Notes under the pieces: generated by a model
Seen by the model: the letters and a program-made list of their open reading frames with translations, nothing else
Databases searched by the model: none
Told to the model about the DNA's origin: nothing
DNA from: Agrypnia vestita
Taxonomy: Eukaryota; Arthropoda; Insecta; Trichoptera; Phryganeidae
Reading direction: 5' to 3'
Assembly: GCA_016648135.1 (NCBI GenBank)
Contig: JADDOH010024899.1
Location: forward strand, 1-64,000
Length of the DNA: 64,000 bases
Made by a program: the position numbers and the translations under genes
In this document: piece by piece, positions 23,601 to 38,600 of the stretch
Layout: each line of letters opens with the position of its first letter
Position numbering within the stretch: the stretch's first letter is position 1

Positions 23601-26600
23601 TTCGTGATTTTCCTACGGGGATGCGGTTCCCCATCCACTGACATGCAGCCATCTTTGAAGTGGTTGTAAACATCTTTCCATTTCAGAAATTGAATTAGTA
23701 TGTGTATGCCGTGCATACGACGCACATTGTTGGTGTTTACGGGTATAAACGGCTTACACAAACTAATGTGATTGTCTTTCTTAAATGGAAAGACTCATAC
23801 CACTTCTTTATCCATGAAATACTCATAGCAGTGTCCCCGAAAACCTGTTAGATGTTGCAAATGGTTTCCACTTGAGTATCGCCAAGCTATTGGCAAAATT
23901 TAATGCAATTTTTTCAAGTCGTTGTGTCATTTCACAACAACCAATAATCCGACAGGCACTTCGGACTTGCTTTCTGTGGACAGGAGAAAATTCACGCGCA
24001 TGAATGTCCCCTACATATCTCCAATAAAGATTTAATATTATTTGAGTGCATCGCATATAATATTATGTGGACACTTACCACAGAGCGCTTTGTGCACCAG
24101 ATCCTGTGTAGACTTCAGTTTGGAGTAAAGCTGTGACTCAGCACCAAACCAGCAACCTCCCTGATCAGCTCCAGTACCACACCTTATTGCATCCTTAATA
24201 CTTAAGAAAAATTCCTGCAATTATTAAATACATTGATTTAATCGAATGCACTTTGTTGCGGCAATAAATTTTAAAAATAGCACGACGATGACGACGATAA
24301 TGACGAAATCGCTGACAACAAACGAGCTTTGCAAATAATCAGAAGCACCGAAAGTGTTGTCGTAATCCTGTGTGTTCAAGCTATTACCGATGAAAAGGAA
24401 TATGTCAAAATAATTGCATTGCATATGTCAAATAGTCTGCAATTTACGGAAGGAGGAACCTAAAAGTTATACATACATGTACTTTACCCAAAATCTATAT
24501 CTATATTTTGATTTCTTCAAAAATGCATGGTTTGCCTTTACCAATTTCAAAAAATAATCAAATTTTTTGATCCTTTTTAAAAGTGTGCATGAGGTGTGCA
24601 GATTACTTAAAAATACTTTTACAAATTAATAAAATGGATTTCATTTTTGTACAACTAAAGTAGTTTGACTTTACTGCTTCTCAAAACCAGACTATTTGCA
24701 GTCAAGTCATATGAAAGGACATCAAAATATTTGTAAAAATGCAAACCCTTTTAGGCATTTGATTTTTTTCAATAGGCTCTAGTATTTATGCCGTATACCT
24801 AGTTTGTGAAAAGTCCGTATATAATGCTGTATATCACGGTAATTTAAGAAGCTAGTTTTTCAAAAAGCAATGTGCAATACAAACATAGGCATATTTTACA
24901 TAATTTTAAATTCTTCAAGTTGTCAATTTCATAATTGATTTAAGGTACAGTCGTCACTCTCTGTAACAAAACTTCCTATAACGAAAAACTCTCTATAACG
25001 TAAAACTGAACCCGACTTGTTTGGTTTTCCATAAGAACCTATGTATTAATTCACCCTCTATAACGAAATGGCTCACTCTCTATAGCAAATAAATTGGGAG
25101 TCACGCCGAATAAGCGACATCTAGAACATCCGTTTCTTGGAATTTTCTTGCCGCCAGATACGTGGAATACTTGCTAGAGGCAAGTGATATTGACAGGAAT
25201 ATCATCCACGGCTTGCTGGAGAAGGTTTGGCTGGAGTTGACCAAGAGGTACTCTCCTAATGCTATATTGAATGCAGATGAGATTAAAAATGAGTAGTTCG
25301 TGGATAGCAAACACTTGAAAGAGCGCATTACGTACATCAACATGAATCGTACAGAAAAAGAGAACTAATAGCTATCAGAAAGTCAAAAAATCCACGCAGT
25401 TTCAATTTCAATCAAAGAAATTCAATTTACCAGTCACTTACAAGGTCAAAAAGTCCACAAGGGTGACTGTTTTGCTGCTAACGGACCAAAGTGTTATTAT
25501 AAACTTGGTAAAAATGCTGTGCTTCTTCTGGGCAGAGCCTGAGAAGAGGCGATAACACTAACTATCAACCATTATTTTGTCACACAGGACTACAATTCAC
25601 TACTACTTGATTTTTTTTCCTACTTGCTATTGACTACTTGCTCCACAAAACTTGATTATTTAATTCACAAAGATGACCCTAGGTCAATTGAAGAAGTTCT
25701 AAGATTAAAAGATTAGATACGCAGTATTTTGGAATATCAGAGGAGTGTAAACGAAGTTGACTAATTTGTTAAAGTTTTAATTTATATAAGTTTAATTAGT
25801 TATAATAGTCAAATAAATTATTTATGCTTTACTTACACGTATACAAGTTAATTTTGTTCCCCACTCTTTATAACGAAAACTCCCTATAACGAAATAAATT
25901 GCTTAGTCATTTGGATTTCGTTATAGAGAGTGACGACTGTAATTTGAAATAATTTTTAGGTTCTTGTGTCAAAAACAAAAGCCTTTTTACATCACATAAT
26001 TTGAAAATAAAAATAATATAAAGTGTGCCGTTTTGTGCACCCGCCTCTTGCATTTTAAAGATTTTATAACAATTAGATAAAAAATTAGACCCTTTTTCAA
26101 CAGTTTGGTGATTTTTTATGGATTATGCAATTTGAATTTCTAATTAAGGGATTCCTTGTATTTTTTTTCTTGTAAACGGGGTTTTATTTGTGATCAATAT
26201 TATTAAAGCGGCTGTACACTGAAACATCCATCAACACAACTTATGCATGCTAAGCTTTGTAACATTAATATTAATAATGGTAAATTACAACGTACATTAA
26301 GCATCTTTTCATACTGAACAGCCATTTCCATGGTATTAGGTGAATAATCAAGAGTGTCCTTCCAAGAATGTAAGAGAAATGCAAATCTCAGTTGGGTGGA
26401 TGTGTTCTTTTGAAGGGCTTCTTGGATTGTAATGAAATTTTTAAGTGATTTAGACATTTTGCAGCCGGCTATTGTCAGATGACCCGTGTGAAGGAAATAT
26501 GACACCCAGTTGGGGCAATCAAAGTAAGCCTGAAAAGAAAAAAGAAAAAAGAAAAAATGTATATATATATTTATTTTAATGTTGAACTTAAAGCTATGAG

Positions 26601-29600
26601 AGCAATGAAAGGGGGAATACTAATATTACGGAACTATAAATTCATTTCATTTTATTTTTGAATTAAAAAAAATGACCAGAATATTTTGTTTCCAAACATT
26701 ACGATTACTTTTATGAAAATTAATAGTGATGGTCAAACAGTTATTTGGGATTTGTATCTGATTGCACTGATGATTGGTAACTAAAATATAACTGTTGTCT
26801 AATGCTGATGGTTGCCCGTCGATTTGCGAAAAATTAGTTGCCAATCATCGATGCGATCTGATACAAATCTCTAAAACAGTTAGTGTGTCACCATCACAAA
26901 AAATTTAATAAGCGTGTTAATGATTAAATTACTTTTTTATACATTTTAAATATTTTTGCAATGCAAATTTTAGGTAAAACACCACAATATTTCAGGCTGT
27001 TAGTGTAGGAGGTATCACGGTAAAAGCTGAATCAAACCATTTTTGAGTAAAAATAGCACTGGCACAAACTCAGTACATATGCCTTTCTCTTCTCGCTATG
27101 CACTCACACTCGAATATTTTGTTTGTGCCTCGCTTTGCCTAGTTACAATTCAAAATTTTACATTTTTCAAATTAATTTATGTTTCATAAAAACAATTAGA
27201 TTTTTTCTATTGAATGTTTTTCTCTATTTTGATAAAATAAAAATCTATGTTTAAGAAACTCTTACTTTAAAAAGTTGATAAATTTTGTAAATTTATAGCA
27301 ATTTACAGAAAAACAAAAACATGTTTGTGTACAGAGTTTTGAGTTTATTTGAGTTTGGTTTTGAGTTTTATTTTTTCATTATTGTATTTTGAGTTTAAAT
27401 GTTTATGTTTATTCAATGTTCAATGTTACAAATGTTTACAGTGTTTACAAAATTTAATGAAGCTTTTTTCATTGTTGTTGAGTGTCTTGGCAGCAAGTAA
27501 ACACTAAATAGATTTGACGCCCTGCCTGCTACACTAGTAATTTACTGTATTATAGCAGACAGTGCTCTTCCAGTAGTATAATGTTCAAGAATATTTATAT
27601 AACATTTGTGAATAAATCTTATTGCCAATTAAAATTAAGTGATAGTAATAATTAAATGTTTACAATTTAATAATGGTGTTAATTAATTATATTATAGACA
27701 AAGGAAAAAAAAAGATCTGAATAGGATATTTTAAAATAAAATAAAATAAAACAATTAAAAAAAATAAAATAAAACAATTAAACAATAAAACAATAAAATA
27801 AAATAAACAAATAAAACAATAAAATAAAATAAAATAAAACAATTAAAAGTATTTAAAAAGATGACAGTAACAGTAAGACAGTAAGTGAAAAAAATGATTT
27901 GAATAGGATATTAATAAAATAAAATAAAATAAAACAATTAAAAGTATTTAAAAAGATGACAGTAACAGTAAGACAGTAAGTGAAAAAAATGATCTGAATA
28001 GGATATTAATAAAATAAAATAAAATAAAACAATTAAAAGTATTTAAAAAGATGACAGTAACAGTAAGACAGTAAGTGAAAAAAATGATCTGAATAGGATA
28101 TTAATAAAGTAAAATAAAATAAAACAATTAAAAGTATTTAAAAAGATGACAGTAACAGTAAGACAGTAAATGAAAAAAAATGATCTGAATAGGATATTAA
28201 TAAAATAAAATAAAACAATTAAAAGTATTTAAAAAGATGACAGTAACAGTAAGACAGTAAGTGACAGTAAATGTTCTTGTAGGAATAGTATATTTTAAAT
28301 TTAGTTTATATGATGGCTTTTAATAGGTTTTGGGCATGCTTCCTTCCCTTTTCATGCAGCCAGAGTTTCACTTTAGAAGAAAAATACGCGAGACTATGGC
28401 TACATGTTTTAAGTTTAGTGTTAAGAGTATTGAATGTTTTTGGTGCTTGGAAGAGGTGAAATCTTTGTGAAAAAGTTTTTTTGAATTTTGGTACAAGATA
28501 GTTGCAGTTCACCTGTGCCCTTGTTGAATGTGAGTGAGTTATTTGTTGGTGATCTTGTTTATGTCGGAAAAAATATTTTAAAGTGTTGAGTAAATATGTT
28601 TGATTGATGTCCAGGACGTGACATTCTCTGAAAAGTTCTTCTGAAGGAAAACGAAATGGCTTTTTATGAAGAACTCTCAATACCATTTTCTGGGCTTTGC
28701 TTAATGAATCTAATATAGTACAAGCTGCACCACCCCAACTGACAGTTGCATAATTAATGAGTGAGTGACACAGTGCATAGTATACTATTCTTCTTGTCGA
28801 TGCGTCGAGTACATCTCTAATTTCTTTGAAAAAATAAACAAGCTTTCTTATTCGGATTGTAAGATTCAAAATATGTTTTCTCCAGTTTAGATGCTGGTCT
28901 ATGTACACACCTAGATATCGTATATCTTCCGTTGTCTGCAGATTAGTACAATCACAGGGTTTATCTTTTGATTGACATGTGTGAATCAGTAGATTTTTGG
29001 GCTGCTTTATTACTGTTCTTTTACTGATGGAGAAACACATGTATTTTGTCTTTGAAGCATTTACTGTTAGTAGATTTTTGTCAAGCCATGATGTTATTCG
29101 ATTCGATTGTACAGAGATCACTGGTCATTATAGATCTTTGTTCTATGAGGAAGCATAAAGCCGAAATGTTACAATAACATTTTCATTCAATTCCAAACAT
29201 AATAAAAATAAACAAACCTCACTCTGTGCCAGTTCGTTGTCATGATGGGGAAACTTGAGGTCAACTCCACCAGTGTGAATGTCCAGAGATTTTCCACAGA
29301 CTTCGGAAGCCATCGCAGAGCACTCGATATGCCAGCCGGGTCGGCCCAGGCCCCAGGGGGAGTCCCATGATGGTTCTCCACTCTTGGAATTCTTCCAAAG
29401 AGCAAAGTCAGTAGGAGACCGTTTTTCGCCATTTTCTTCCATCAAGTCGCCTATTGAAGGGAATATATAGAAATAATCTCTCAAAAATGTATTTATTCTT
29501 TAAAAAATATAATAATTATTAGACCGAAACCGGTGTTTCTCGATGGATCAAACTGAAATGTGTCACATGTCCGATAGTTATCACATTGATTCATTATCAT

Positions 29601-32600
29601 CACTGTATCAATCAATAACAAAATTTTGAAAATTATTTTTCTGCACGCGAAGTACACCCATAAATGGATTGTTACTTATCTTTAAGATCCACAATAATAT
29701 ATATTGTTTTTTTTTTCTAATGTAGTGTTACGGGTGTTTGTTTCTTTGTGTGAAATAAAAAACGGATTATATGAAACAAATTAAACTAAAAAAACAACTT
29801 TTTAAAATAAATTGGTAACGACCGCAGATATAAAAAAAATAACCTGCAGCACTTTTTAAAATACAGCCAGCACCATCTATTAACGACCGCAGAAAGTTTT
29901 TTGGATACATATCAAAAATAAAAATCAAGCCACAAATATCGTGATATATATTGTGACATATCATGATATATATCCTCAAACCCTGCTTTGTACTAAATTA
30001 TTTTTGTTCCCAATTCAATTCATTCCATTTAATAGAAGTCAAATAAAATGATAAAAACCATCAATTCCAATTGGAAAAAATGTAATTGAAATTTCTGGAC
30101 GGTTTATCATTTCATTTATTTGACATATTTATATCAATTTTTACCCTAATAATAAATTTCCTGATAATAAAATAAAACTACAATGATTGATAAACGTTTG
30201 CATGAATAATTGTGTTGCAAAATAAGCAAGTGATACAAAATGATTATCAATGCAAATAACATTGCGAAAATATAGTATTCAACACAGTAAGTACTGGCGA
30301 CACTAATAAAGGTTAATGAGTTCTTACATAATAATGGGTATTTGAATAAATTATGACAATTGGATAATTTTATGCGACATTTGTAAAATAAATACATTAA
30401 TTAAGTAAATCAAGAAATGTGAAATATTCTGGGATTATTATTCGATCTTATTGATAAAAATAAAATATTTTGATAAAGATAGTTGAAATAAAAAGTTTTA
30501 TATTGAATGAGAAAAATTTAAATACAATAGAATTAGAATAGAATGGAATGAATAAAATTCATCTTGATAATACAATTCTTTGAAAAAAAATGTTGAATGG
30601 TTTGTGCAAAAAAATATATTGTTTGTTAGATTTTCACTATTAGATATATGTTAAATTGATTTTCACACTATCTATTGAATACAGAATTTATACAGGATGT
30701 AACAGAGCTAATCTATAATATTTTACAGGTAGATTCCTGCTTTAATTATGAGTCGAAAATGTTCAAGCAGCATGACCTGATAGCAATAGTTATGGAAATA
30801 TGTGACATCAGAGTTTGCATTTTTTTTCAATATTTCTGACATATTTTTTGTAAAAACTTGGACTACCATTACAGTAACTTATGTTGAATATGAAAATTCA
30901 TTCCCTTTAATTCAAGTCAAATAAAATGATAAAAACCTTCCAATTCCAATTGTAATTTCTGCAGGGTTTTTATCATTTTATTTAACCTATATTGAAAAAA
31001 ATGAATTTATTGTAATCGATATAAGTTACCGTAATGATAGTTCGATGTTTTGTAAAAAATAATTTTAAAATTTTGAAAAAAAAAATACTAACTTGGATAT
31101 TGCATTACTCCATAACTATTATATTACTCCATAACTACGATATTAGGTCATGGTTGCTTGAGCATTTTCGACTCATAATCAAGGCAGGAATCCACCTGTA
31201 AAGTATTATAAACTAGCTGTATTGTAGTAGTATTGTACACCAATGCGACAGGAAAGTGATCTTCTGAAGAGCATTCATTTGAGCACCTTAATATTCAAGA
31301 TGATTCCCCTCTTACGCTGACCGGTTAAAAAAAAAAAATTTAATATAAAGCATAAATATAAATCTTACATATTAAATTGACATTTTTTTAGACTTTGTTA
31401 AGTCCTAAATATCTCAAGTGAAGATAAGTTCTTAAGTCAGATAAGGGAGCCTCAGTTCTTATTTTGTATACAGGTACATATGTGAATCATTTGATAATGC
31501 GGGTGGTAATAGAAGATAACTAGATAATTAATAATTTTGTAATATTTTGAAAATATGTGTAAATTTAAACGATTTATGAATTTAATGAAGTTTTAATTTG
31601 TTCTAATCTGAAAGGTTAATTATGCGGCGTTTCTCGATAAGGAAGATTATTGTAGTAGTTAATGGCTTTGTAAATATAGTGGTTTTGCATTTGGGTTGTT
31701 TTAAATTTAGGCACTACGATTTGGTTTCCATTTCTCATAAGTTTAAAGTATTCCTGGTTTTCTGTAAGACTTTTTCTTTACAAATTTTCAATTTGTTTGA
31801 AAATATCATCCACGTTTGGTACTGGAAACAATTTGAAAAGATGAATTTTTTTTCAGCATTACTTTAATAATGATCCTTTGTGATATTTTAATTGAGTTTA
31901 GATTTTTTCATAAGAACCTCCCCATCCAATGCAGACCATAATTTAATTAAAGCGCAAGGGCACCACGGAGGAACCACAATTAACAATTATTCTTAAGGGC
32001 ACCACGGAGGAACCACAATTAGTAATTATTCTTTATCGAACTAGAGTCACTATATAAATGTAGTGCCACTTTTATTTTTATTTGATAATCACATTTAACA
32101 CTCCGTTACACGCGCTGCAAATAATTACATATTTACACGCGCGGGGCATCCCTGTGCCCCAAAGTAATTGATGGATTATTTGTTATGTGGGTAGAAATAA
32201 AAAATAAACATATTTTATACATAATCAGTCTTTATTGATACTTATAATGAAAACAAAAAATTAATCTTTTCTCTATAAAAACAAGAACAAAAATATTTTT
32301 TCCTTTACCTTAGAAAATTATGAAAAAATGAACATGGAAATTATAAATTTGAGATTTTAGCTTTCATTAGTTGACTTATTGAGATCATTTTGACTTTGGT
32401 TATAACACTGAATGCATATACATACTATATTTATGATCATTTTACACGGGCTTGTGATATTTCTGGCATGCGGTTCTAGTCGAGTGATCTTTGGCTCTTC
32501 CACAGCCATGGCACCTAGCTGTTTTCGTCCTTTTTCGGGGTATGTCATCTTCCTGAGGTGTCAAATCGTTTTGATTTATACCCAAAAAAGCATGCTAAGT

Positions 32601-35600
32601 TCAAAGAAACGTAGCATGCGACATAAAGATGATTCTAGGAATATAATAACTAAGTGCTTATTTCTCGTTCTAATCTGTTCATTTTGGTTTATAAGTACCT
32701 AAAACAAACAAAACACATTTTTTATTAAACCATTATAAAGCTAAATATAATAGAATTATATATAATATTAATAATCTTTACTTGAAAATCAAAATAGAAA
32801 AGAAAATAACAAAAATGACTTACCTTCTTCAAAAATGAAATAGTTACGGTATCTCACGCGCAAGGCACAGGCGTGGCCCACCGACACTGAAAAATTTCCA
32901 GAGAACACGTCCGTTCACCGTCGATGCCGTCGTGTCACTGGCGAGTACTCAAAGACACTAACAACAGCTATTAGAAGCGGCAAGATTGTAGATACATTGT
33001 TTATGAAATAATAGGCAAAAATATTTCACTGGGGCACGCCTGTGCCCCGCGCGTGTAACGGAGTGTTAATAATTATTTGTTTCCATACTCTTATTTTTAT
33101 ATTGTACTTTCTACTGACAGATAGACTTGTGTTTCAATGTTGATAATCACATTTAATAATTATTCTTTATCGAACTAGAGTCACTATATAAATGTAGTGT
33201 CACTTTTATTTTAATATGATTAACACACTTAATAATTATTTGCCTGTCTAACTCGAGTCACTATAGAAATGTACTGTCATTTTTGTTGTACTTACAACTG
33301 TACTTTCTACTGACAGATAGACTTGTATTTTTTTTTATATTTCGATAATTAAAAGAAATAATTATTTCCCTGCAAAACTAGAGACACTATATTAACGTTA
33401 GTGTCATTTTTCGTGATATTGTGTCTGTATTTCTAGTTATAGCTATACTTGTATTTTGAATAATTAGAAATTGTAATTTAATTCTATCAATTATAAACTA
33501 TGCCTTTTGTGAAATTTACAAACTCGTTCTTATATAATATTGTCCCCAACATACTTCTTTCATTTACCCACCAAACACTCGTGAACCTGAACTATTGAGT
33601 TATCCTAGAATCCTGAAGATTGAGACCTGTTTTTTTCCGCTGAGCTAGTATCGAAAGGTAAGTGTTCACGGCCCTATTTGCTGGCACTACAATTATGTTT
33701 AAAAAATGATAAAAAGTAAAAAATCTCTCAACAATACGCAGATCCTTGCTCGTGGCAATTTTATAACAACCTTTAAGTAAAAGTCGGTATTTAAGTATTC
33801 TAACTGTGCATTATCGAAGTCTTTCAAACAGTCACCATCTAGAAACTAAAATTAACTGGGCTATTCTCATAATCACTAGAAATATGGAGAAACTAGTAGA
33901 ACATTCTCGAGGCATCTTTGGCATATTGTATAAAAAGCAAGCGGGTGCGTGCGCGCGGGGACTTGTTTATTGTGACATTTCGGTGATTCTGTAGAAACGT
34001 ATACGGTATGGCCAGCGATTGCGGGTTGGAACAATAAATTAAGGGGAGTATTTAGCAGGCATTTAGAAATTAGTGCGACCACTTACGTGCTAATTTATGT
34101 GTATGAACCTGTATGGAAGATTCTAATGATGTAAATTAGTGTGAACCTGTGTGAAATATTCTAGAAACATTTAGTGTGAATTTAAGAATAGTGTTCTAAC
34201 TAAATTCGTGCCCAGTGACTTTACATAATAAATAATGCTTTTGTTTGTTTTTTCATTTGCCTCCCGCAGCCACGATATCGTGATAGTGATAATGAGGGAG
34301 TAGTAAAGAATATTTTCCATTCAAAATTGCATGAAGAAGATTCCCCTGAAGATACTAGCTATGAGACACCCTATATTTACATAGTCATCTCAAAGACATT
34401 AATTCTCTTAATCCTTTACCGGAATGTATTATCTTATCTACGGCTATTGATATCTTAAGGCGGGACATTCACTGCAAATGCATATTTTGGCGTTTTTTTA
34501 CGAAAATGTGGGTTTTTATTATTCATTTATATCAGAATTTATAAGATAGATTGCATTTTTTTTTAGGGAAATAACTCAGATATAACCTTTGTTCTTACAT
34601 AAAAGTAATAAACTGAACATTATTTATACAATAATTAAGAAAATATAGGCATTAATCCACAGGCCGCGGCAAAAAAAAGTTTTTAATGTTCTACAGCGAA
34701 CAGACGTGTGTTAAATATTTGTATGTAAGCATAATATGCTTTTTTATACGTATAAAGTTTACTTAATTATCTAGAATCCGTACGTAGGAAAATAAGAAAT
34801 ATTTTATATTTATAAATTTATAATTATTCAAACATGCAGTAATTTTGATGATTTTCAAATCTTGTTTAATCATATAAAAATATGATTTCAAAGGATATAT
34901 TGTATCTATATATAGCACTTTGAGTCTTCATTCACTATTGAAAAGCTACATTTTAAAAAATTCTAAAGTATGAAAAACGACATCCCCTTACGTCAAATGC
35001 CGTTCATATGCCGCCTGGCCACGGCAGAGGTCAGACGCGTTTACGTGGCCGAATATTCCTCGTCATTTATTTCACTATTAATCGTACTTCTACGCCAAAT
35101 TTGACATTTATGTGAATTATTATTATATAATACGCTCAAAAGCAATTGATATCTCCCATATATTAAGGTTTTATATGGATTTTCGAACGGTTTCATCCTT
35201 TTTACACTTTGAAAATGCGTCACATGTCAGTTTCACTATTAGCCCAATTTCAACAACAAAGTCCAGAATCTCATAGACGAATCAAAATACACACTGTACG
35301 CGCCGTTGGCACGCGCGTTGGCGTAATTATTTTTTGTTTATATTACGGTATACATATACATTTGAAAAGTATTTCAGAATTATTAATATGTTTTTTAAAT
35401 TCTATACTATGAAGTACTCTGTGGGGATGCCTGACGCCGACGAAAGCGAAGAATGTATAACCATCTCTTTCTATCAAAACCTTACTGTTTTAGCAACGAA
35501 ACCATAAATATGTGACGAAAGTGCAAGTTTTATTCGATTTACGCTCAGATAACATCTTAGGCACGGCTTGAAAGTACATGATCTATCCACGTAATTTGAC

Positions 35601-38600
35601 AGATTCGCATGTTTATGAAACGGCTGTCCAGCCTTAACACGACGACTACTGAATGATTATCTTTGACGTCATATCAGTGCTAAAAATTAGAGATGCACCT
35701 AAATTCGTTTCACATTCGTTATAGCCAAACTTCGGCAACTTTTACCGAACTTCGTCTCCGGCTGAATTACGTTTAAAGCTGCCGTACTTCGGGAGCTTTT
35801 TAATAAACTAGCTTTTGCCAGCGACTTCGTTCGTGTAGACTTCGATTTCATCTCACAGAAACCTATTACTGGGATAAAAAGTATTTTTTGTGCTTTTTCA
35901 GACAATAATCTATCTCTGTGCCAAATTTCATACAGATCCGTTTAGTCGTTCTGGCGTGATTGAGTAACAAACGTTCACCCATCCATCTAAACTTTCACAT
36001 TTATAAATATTAAATAAGTAGGATTTAAATAAGAAATGGAAAAGTATAAAGAAATCTAATTTATAATGAAATGTTGATTTATAAGTAAATATGTAACGTG
36101 TGAATGCATTGTTTTTTATTCTCTAGAAAAGAAACCACACAAGTATAAATAATATGTTTAAATAAAATAAAATAATAAATTTTAATATATAATATACTAT
36201 AACAACTATCTAGAACTATGTTGTGCCGCTTAATTAATTAAAAAACACAGAGTAAATAAACAATTACATGTGTTTTCGTAATGGCGATCTGATCTGTTCA
36301 TCGGGCAAAAGCGCAAGAAATTTAACCAAATTTCGGCTTCGGCACATATTTAAACCGAACATTTGGCCGAATTCAACATTTGGCAGAACCCACATTCGGT
36401 GCATCACTACTAAAAATATAGCTAATATTTAAAATTCTTAAGATGATTACAGGAATAATTCATTGTTATATTACCCTCAAAAACCCATATTGTAATGCAA
36501 ATGCAAAATTTGCGGTGTACATTTGTGCAGAAAACGTATCTGGGGGAGGGGATGGGTTAGAGGGAGAAGGGGAAATGTTGTCTTTATTACCTGACTGGTC
36601 CTAAAGAATAAGTTTGCAAATTTTGAGTGCGATAGGTCGAACAGTACAGATTTGCATTGAAAATATATCAGGGGAAGAGGTAAAGAGGGAGGGGGGAAAT
36701 GTCGTCTGTTACCCGCCGGGTCCTAAAGAATAAGTTTACAAATTTTAAATCCGATCAGCGGAACGGTACAGATTTGCATTGAAAATATATCAGGGGAGGG
36801 GAAAGGGTAAAAGGGTAGGAGGGAATTGTTGCTTATGTCACCCGCCGGGTCCCAAAACATAAATGTGCAAAATTTGAGTCAAATCGGAAAAACGGTGTAG
36901 ATTTGTATACAGAATAGACAGACATTGAGTTTTATAGGTAGACATTATATTTAAACAGTGCAATTTTACAATATTCTGTACATTTCAGCCTCGCCACTCA
37001 AAATTACAAGCTTACAGAAAATTCAAGTGAAGAAAAATATAAAATAATAGTTTTACTTCTGACACTTAAATAAAATAAAATCTTGTTTTTTTATGTATCA
37101 TAATTATATTGTGGATGATTTTTTTAATCAAACTATATGACACTGAAATAGGATGAGAAAATTTATGTGTAAATCACAGGAAAACATAAAAACTAATATT
37201 TTTATGTATTTCTGTATGGTTCAAATAAAACGACATAATTACCTTCTCCCTCTTGTAATGAATTTGTATCACCGTACGCCTCTGGAACAAGTTTTGCATA
37301 ATGATGTTTTTCTCTCTTATCAAATTCACCCACATTAAAATAAACTGACCCATTTGCAACATATGCTAATCCATTTCCAACAATACGTTGAATAAATTTG
37401 ATAATTTCGGGAATATATTCACTAACTCTTGTTAATACATCTGGTGGGAGAACCTAGAAAATGTAAAAAAACGTAAATGAAAAATTAAACTATGTTAATT
37501 ATAAATCCTTTCAACAGACCAATATGTAAGTATTCTATTAAATTTGTCCAAACCACATTTAATATTTTCGACAAACACAAATTCGACAAGTGCAAAATGA
37601 TATATATATATATCACCAAGACTATGACTAATTTGTTCATCAGCCCACCTTAATTTCTCCCCAGAATTTGATACCCTGGCTGAGCAGCTGCAGAAATAAT
37701 TAAATAATTTAACTCTGGTTCCAAATATAAAAAAACTTTTTTTATATAAGAAAACCGTCTAACCAAGATCTAGCATCTTCTAATATCTGTACCCATAGAG
37801 TTAATTCTATAATTTATTTGAAATTTTAGAGAACAAAATAATTAAATATTTCACATCAGGTAAATGATTTTTCCATGTATGATATTATAGAAAAAGCGAA
37901 TTACAGGAAGCATTATAAAAGATAAACGTAAAAAAAACACAAATATCTTCTTTTAGAAATTATAATATTAGTGCATATCTAAAAGAGTGAGGTATACTTT
38001 TCAAGAAACCACAATTGCTTATTTTAAATGTTTTTTTTGTCCTTCACGTAGTACCTGCCTGGAGTAATATCTGCCTAAAATAGCATTGCGTGTGCAGAAA
38101 TCAAACTGTTTTTCAAATCTCTAAAATATACTTCCTTTTATGATAATTTCTGTGACGATTCTAACGCATTAAAATAAGGTAAAAAAATTTACCACACTTA
38201 TCATAGCCTCACCTATTTGTCTGGACGGAATCTTATAATCAATATTTTACCCGCTTCCCAATGTCCAATCACACAAACGCATTCTCGATGACAATACATG
38301 AACCACTTATCAGATTCACAAATTAATCAATTAATCCATCACAATTAATTAATGTTTTTATACGAGAATTTAGTTAAGGCGGTACATTCACTGCAAATGC
38401 ATATTTCGGCTTTTTTTACGAAAATGTGGGTTTTTATTATTCATTTATATCAGAATGTATATGATAGATTGCAATTTTTTTAGGGCGATAACTTAGATAG
38501 AACCTTTATTCTTATATAAAAGTAATAAAGTAAACATTATTTACAATAATTAAGAAAAATATAGACATTAATCCACAGGCCGCGGCAAAAAAAAACCTTT

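Larger units (their letters stand above)
31940..33430. repeat. tandem 'AGAGTCACTATATAAATGTAGTG' repeats
   Basis: At least four units carry CTAGAGTCACTATATAAATG then TAGTGYCACTTTT (32040, 33172, 33248, 33368), each able to form a small GTCACTA/TAGTG hairpin. ACTTTCTACTGACAGATAGA is also repeated (33105 and 33303). Two AGGGCACCACGGAGGAACCA units stand at the left end. The array is split by the TTAA element at 32099-33065. Confidence 0.7.

Noticed and set aside
27714..28272. CRISPR-like array (regular 95-base repeats)
   Set aside because: Whole units repeat with no unique spacers, in a eukaryotic intron; it is a satellite.
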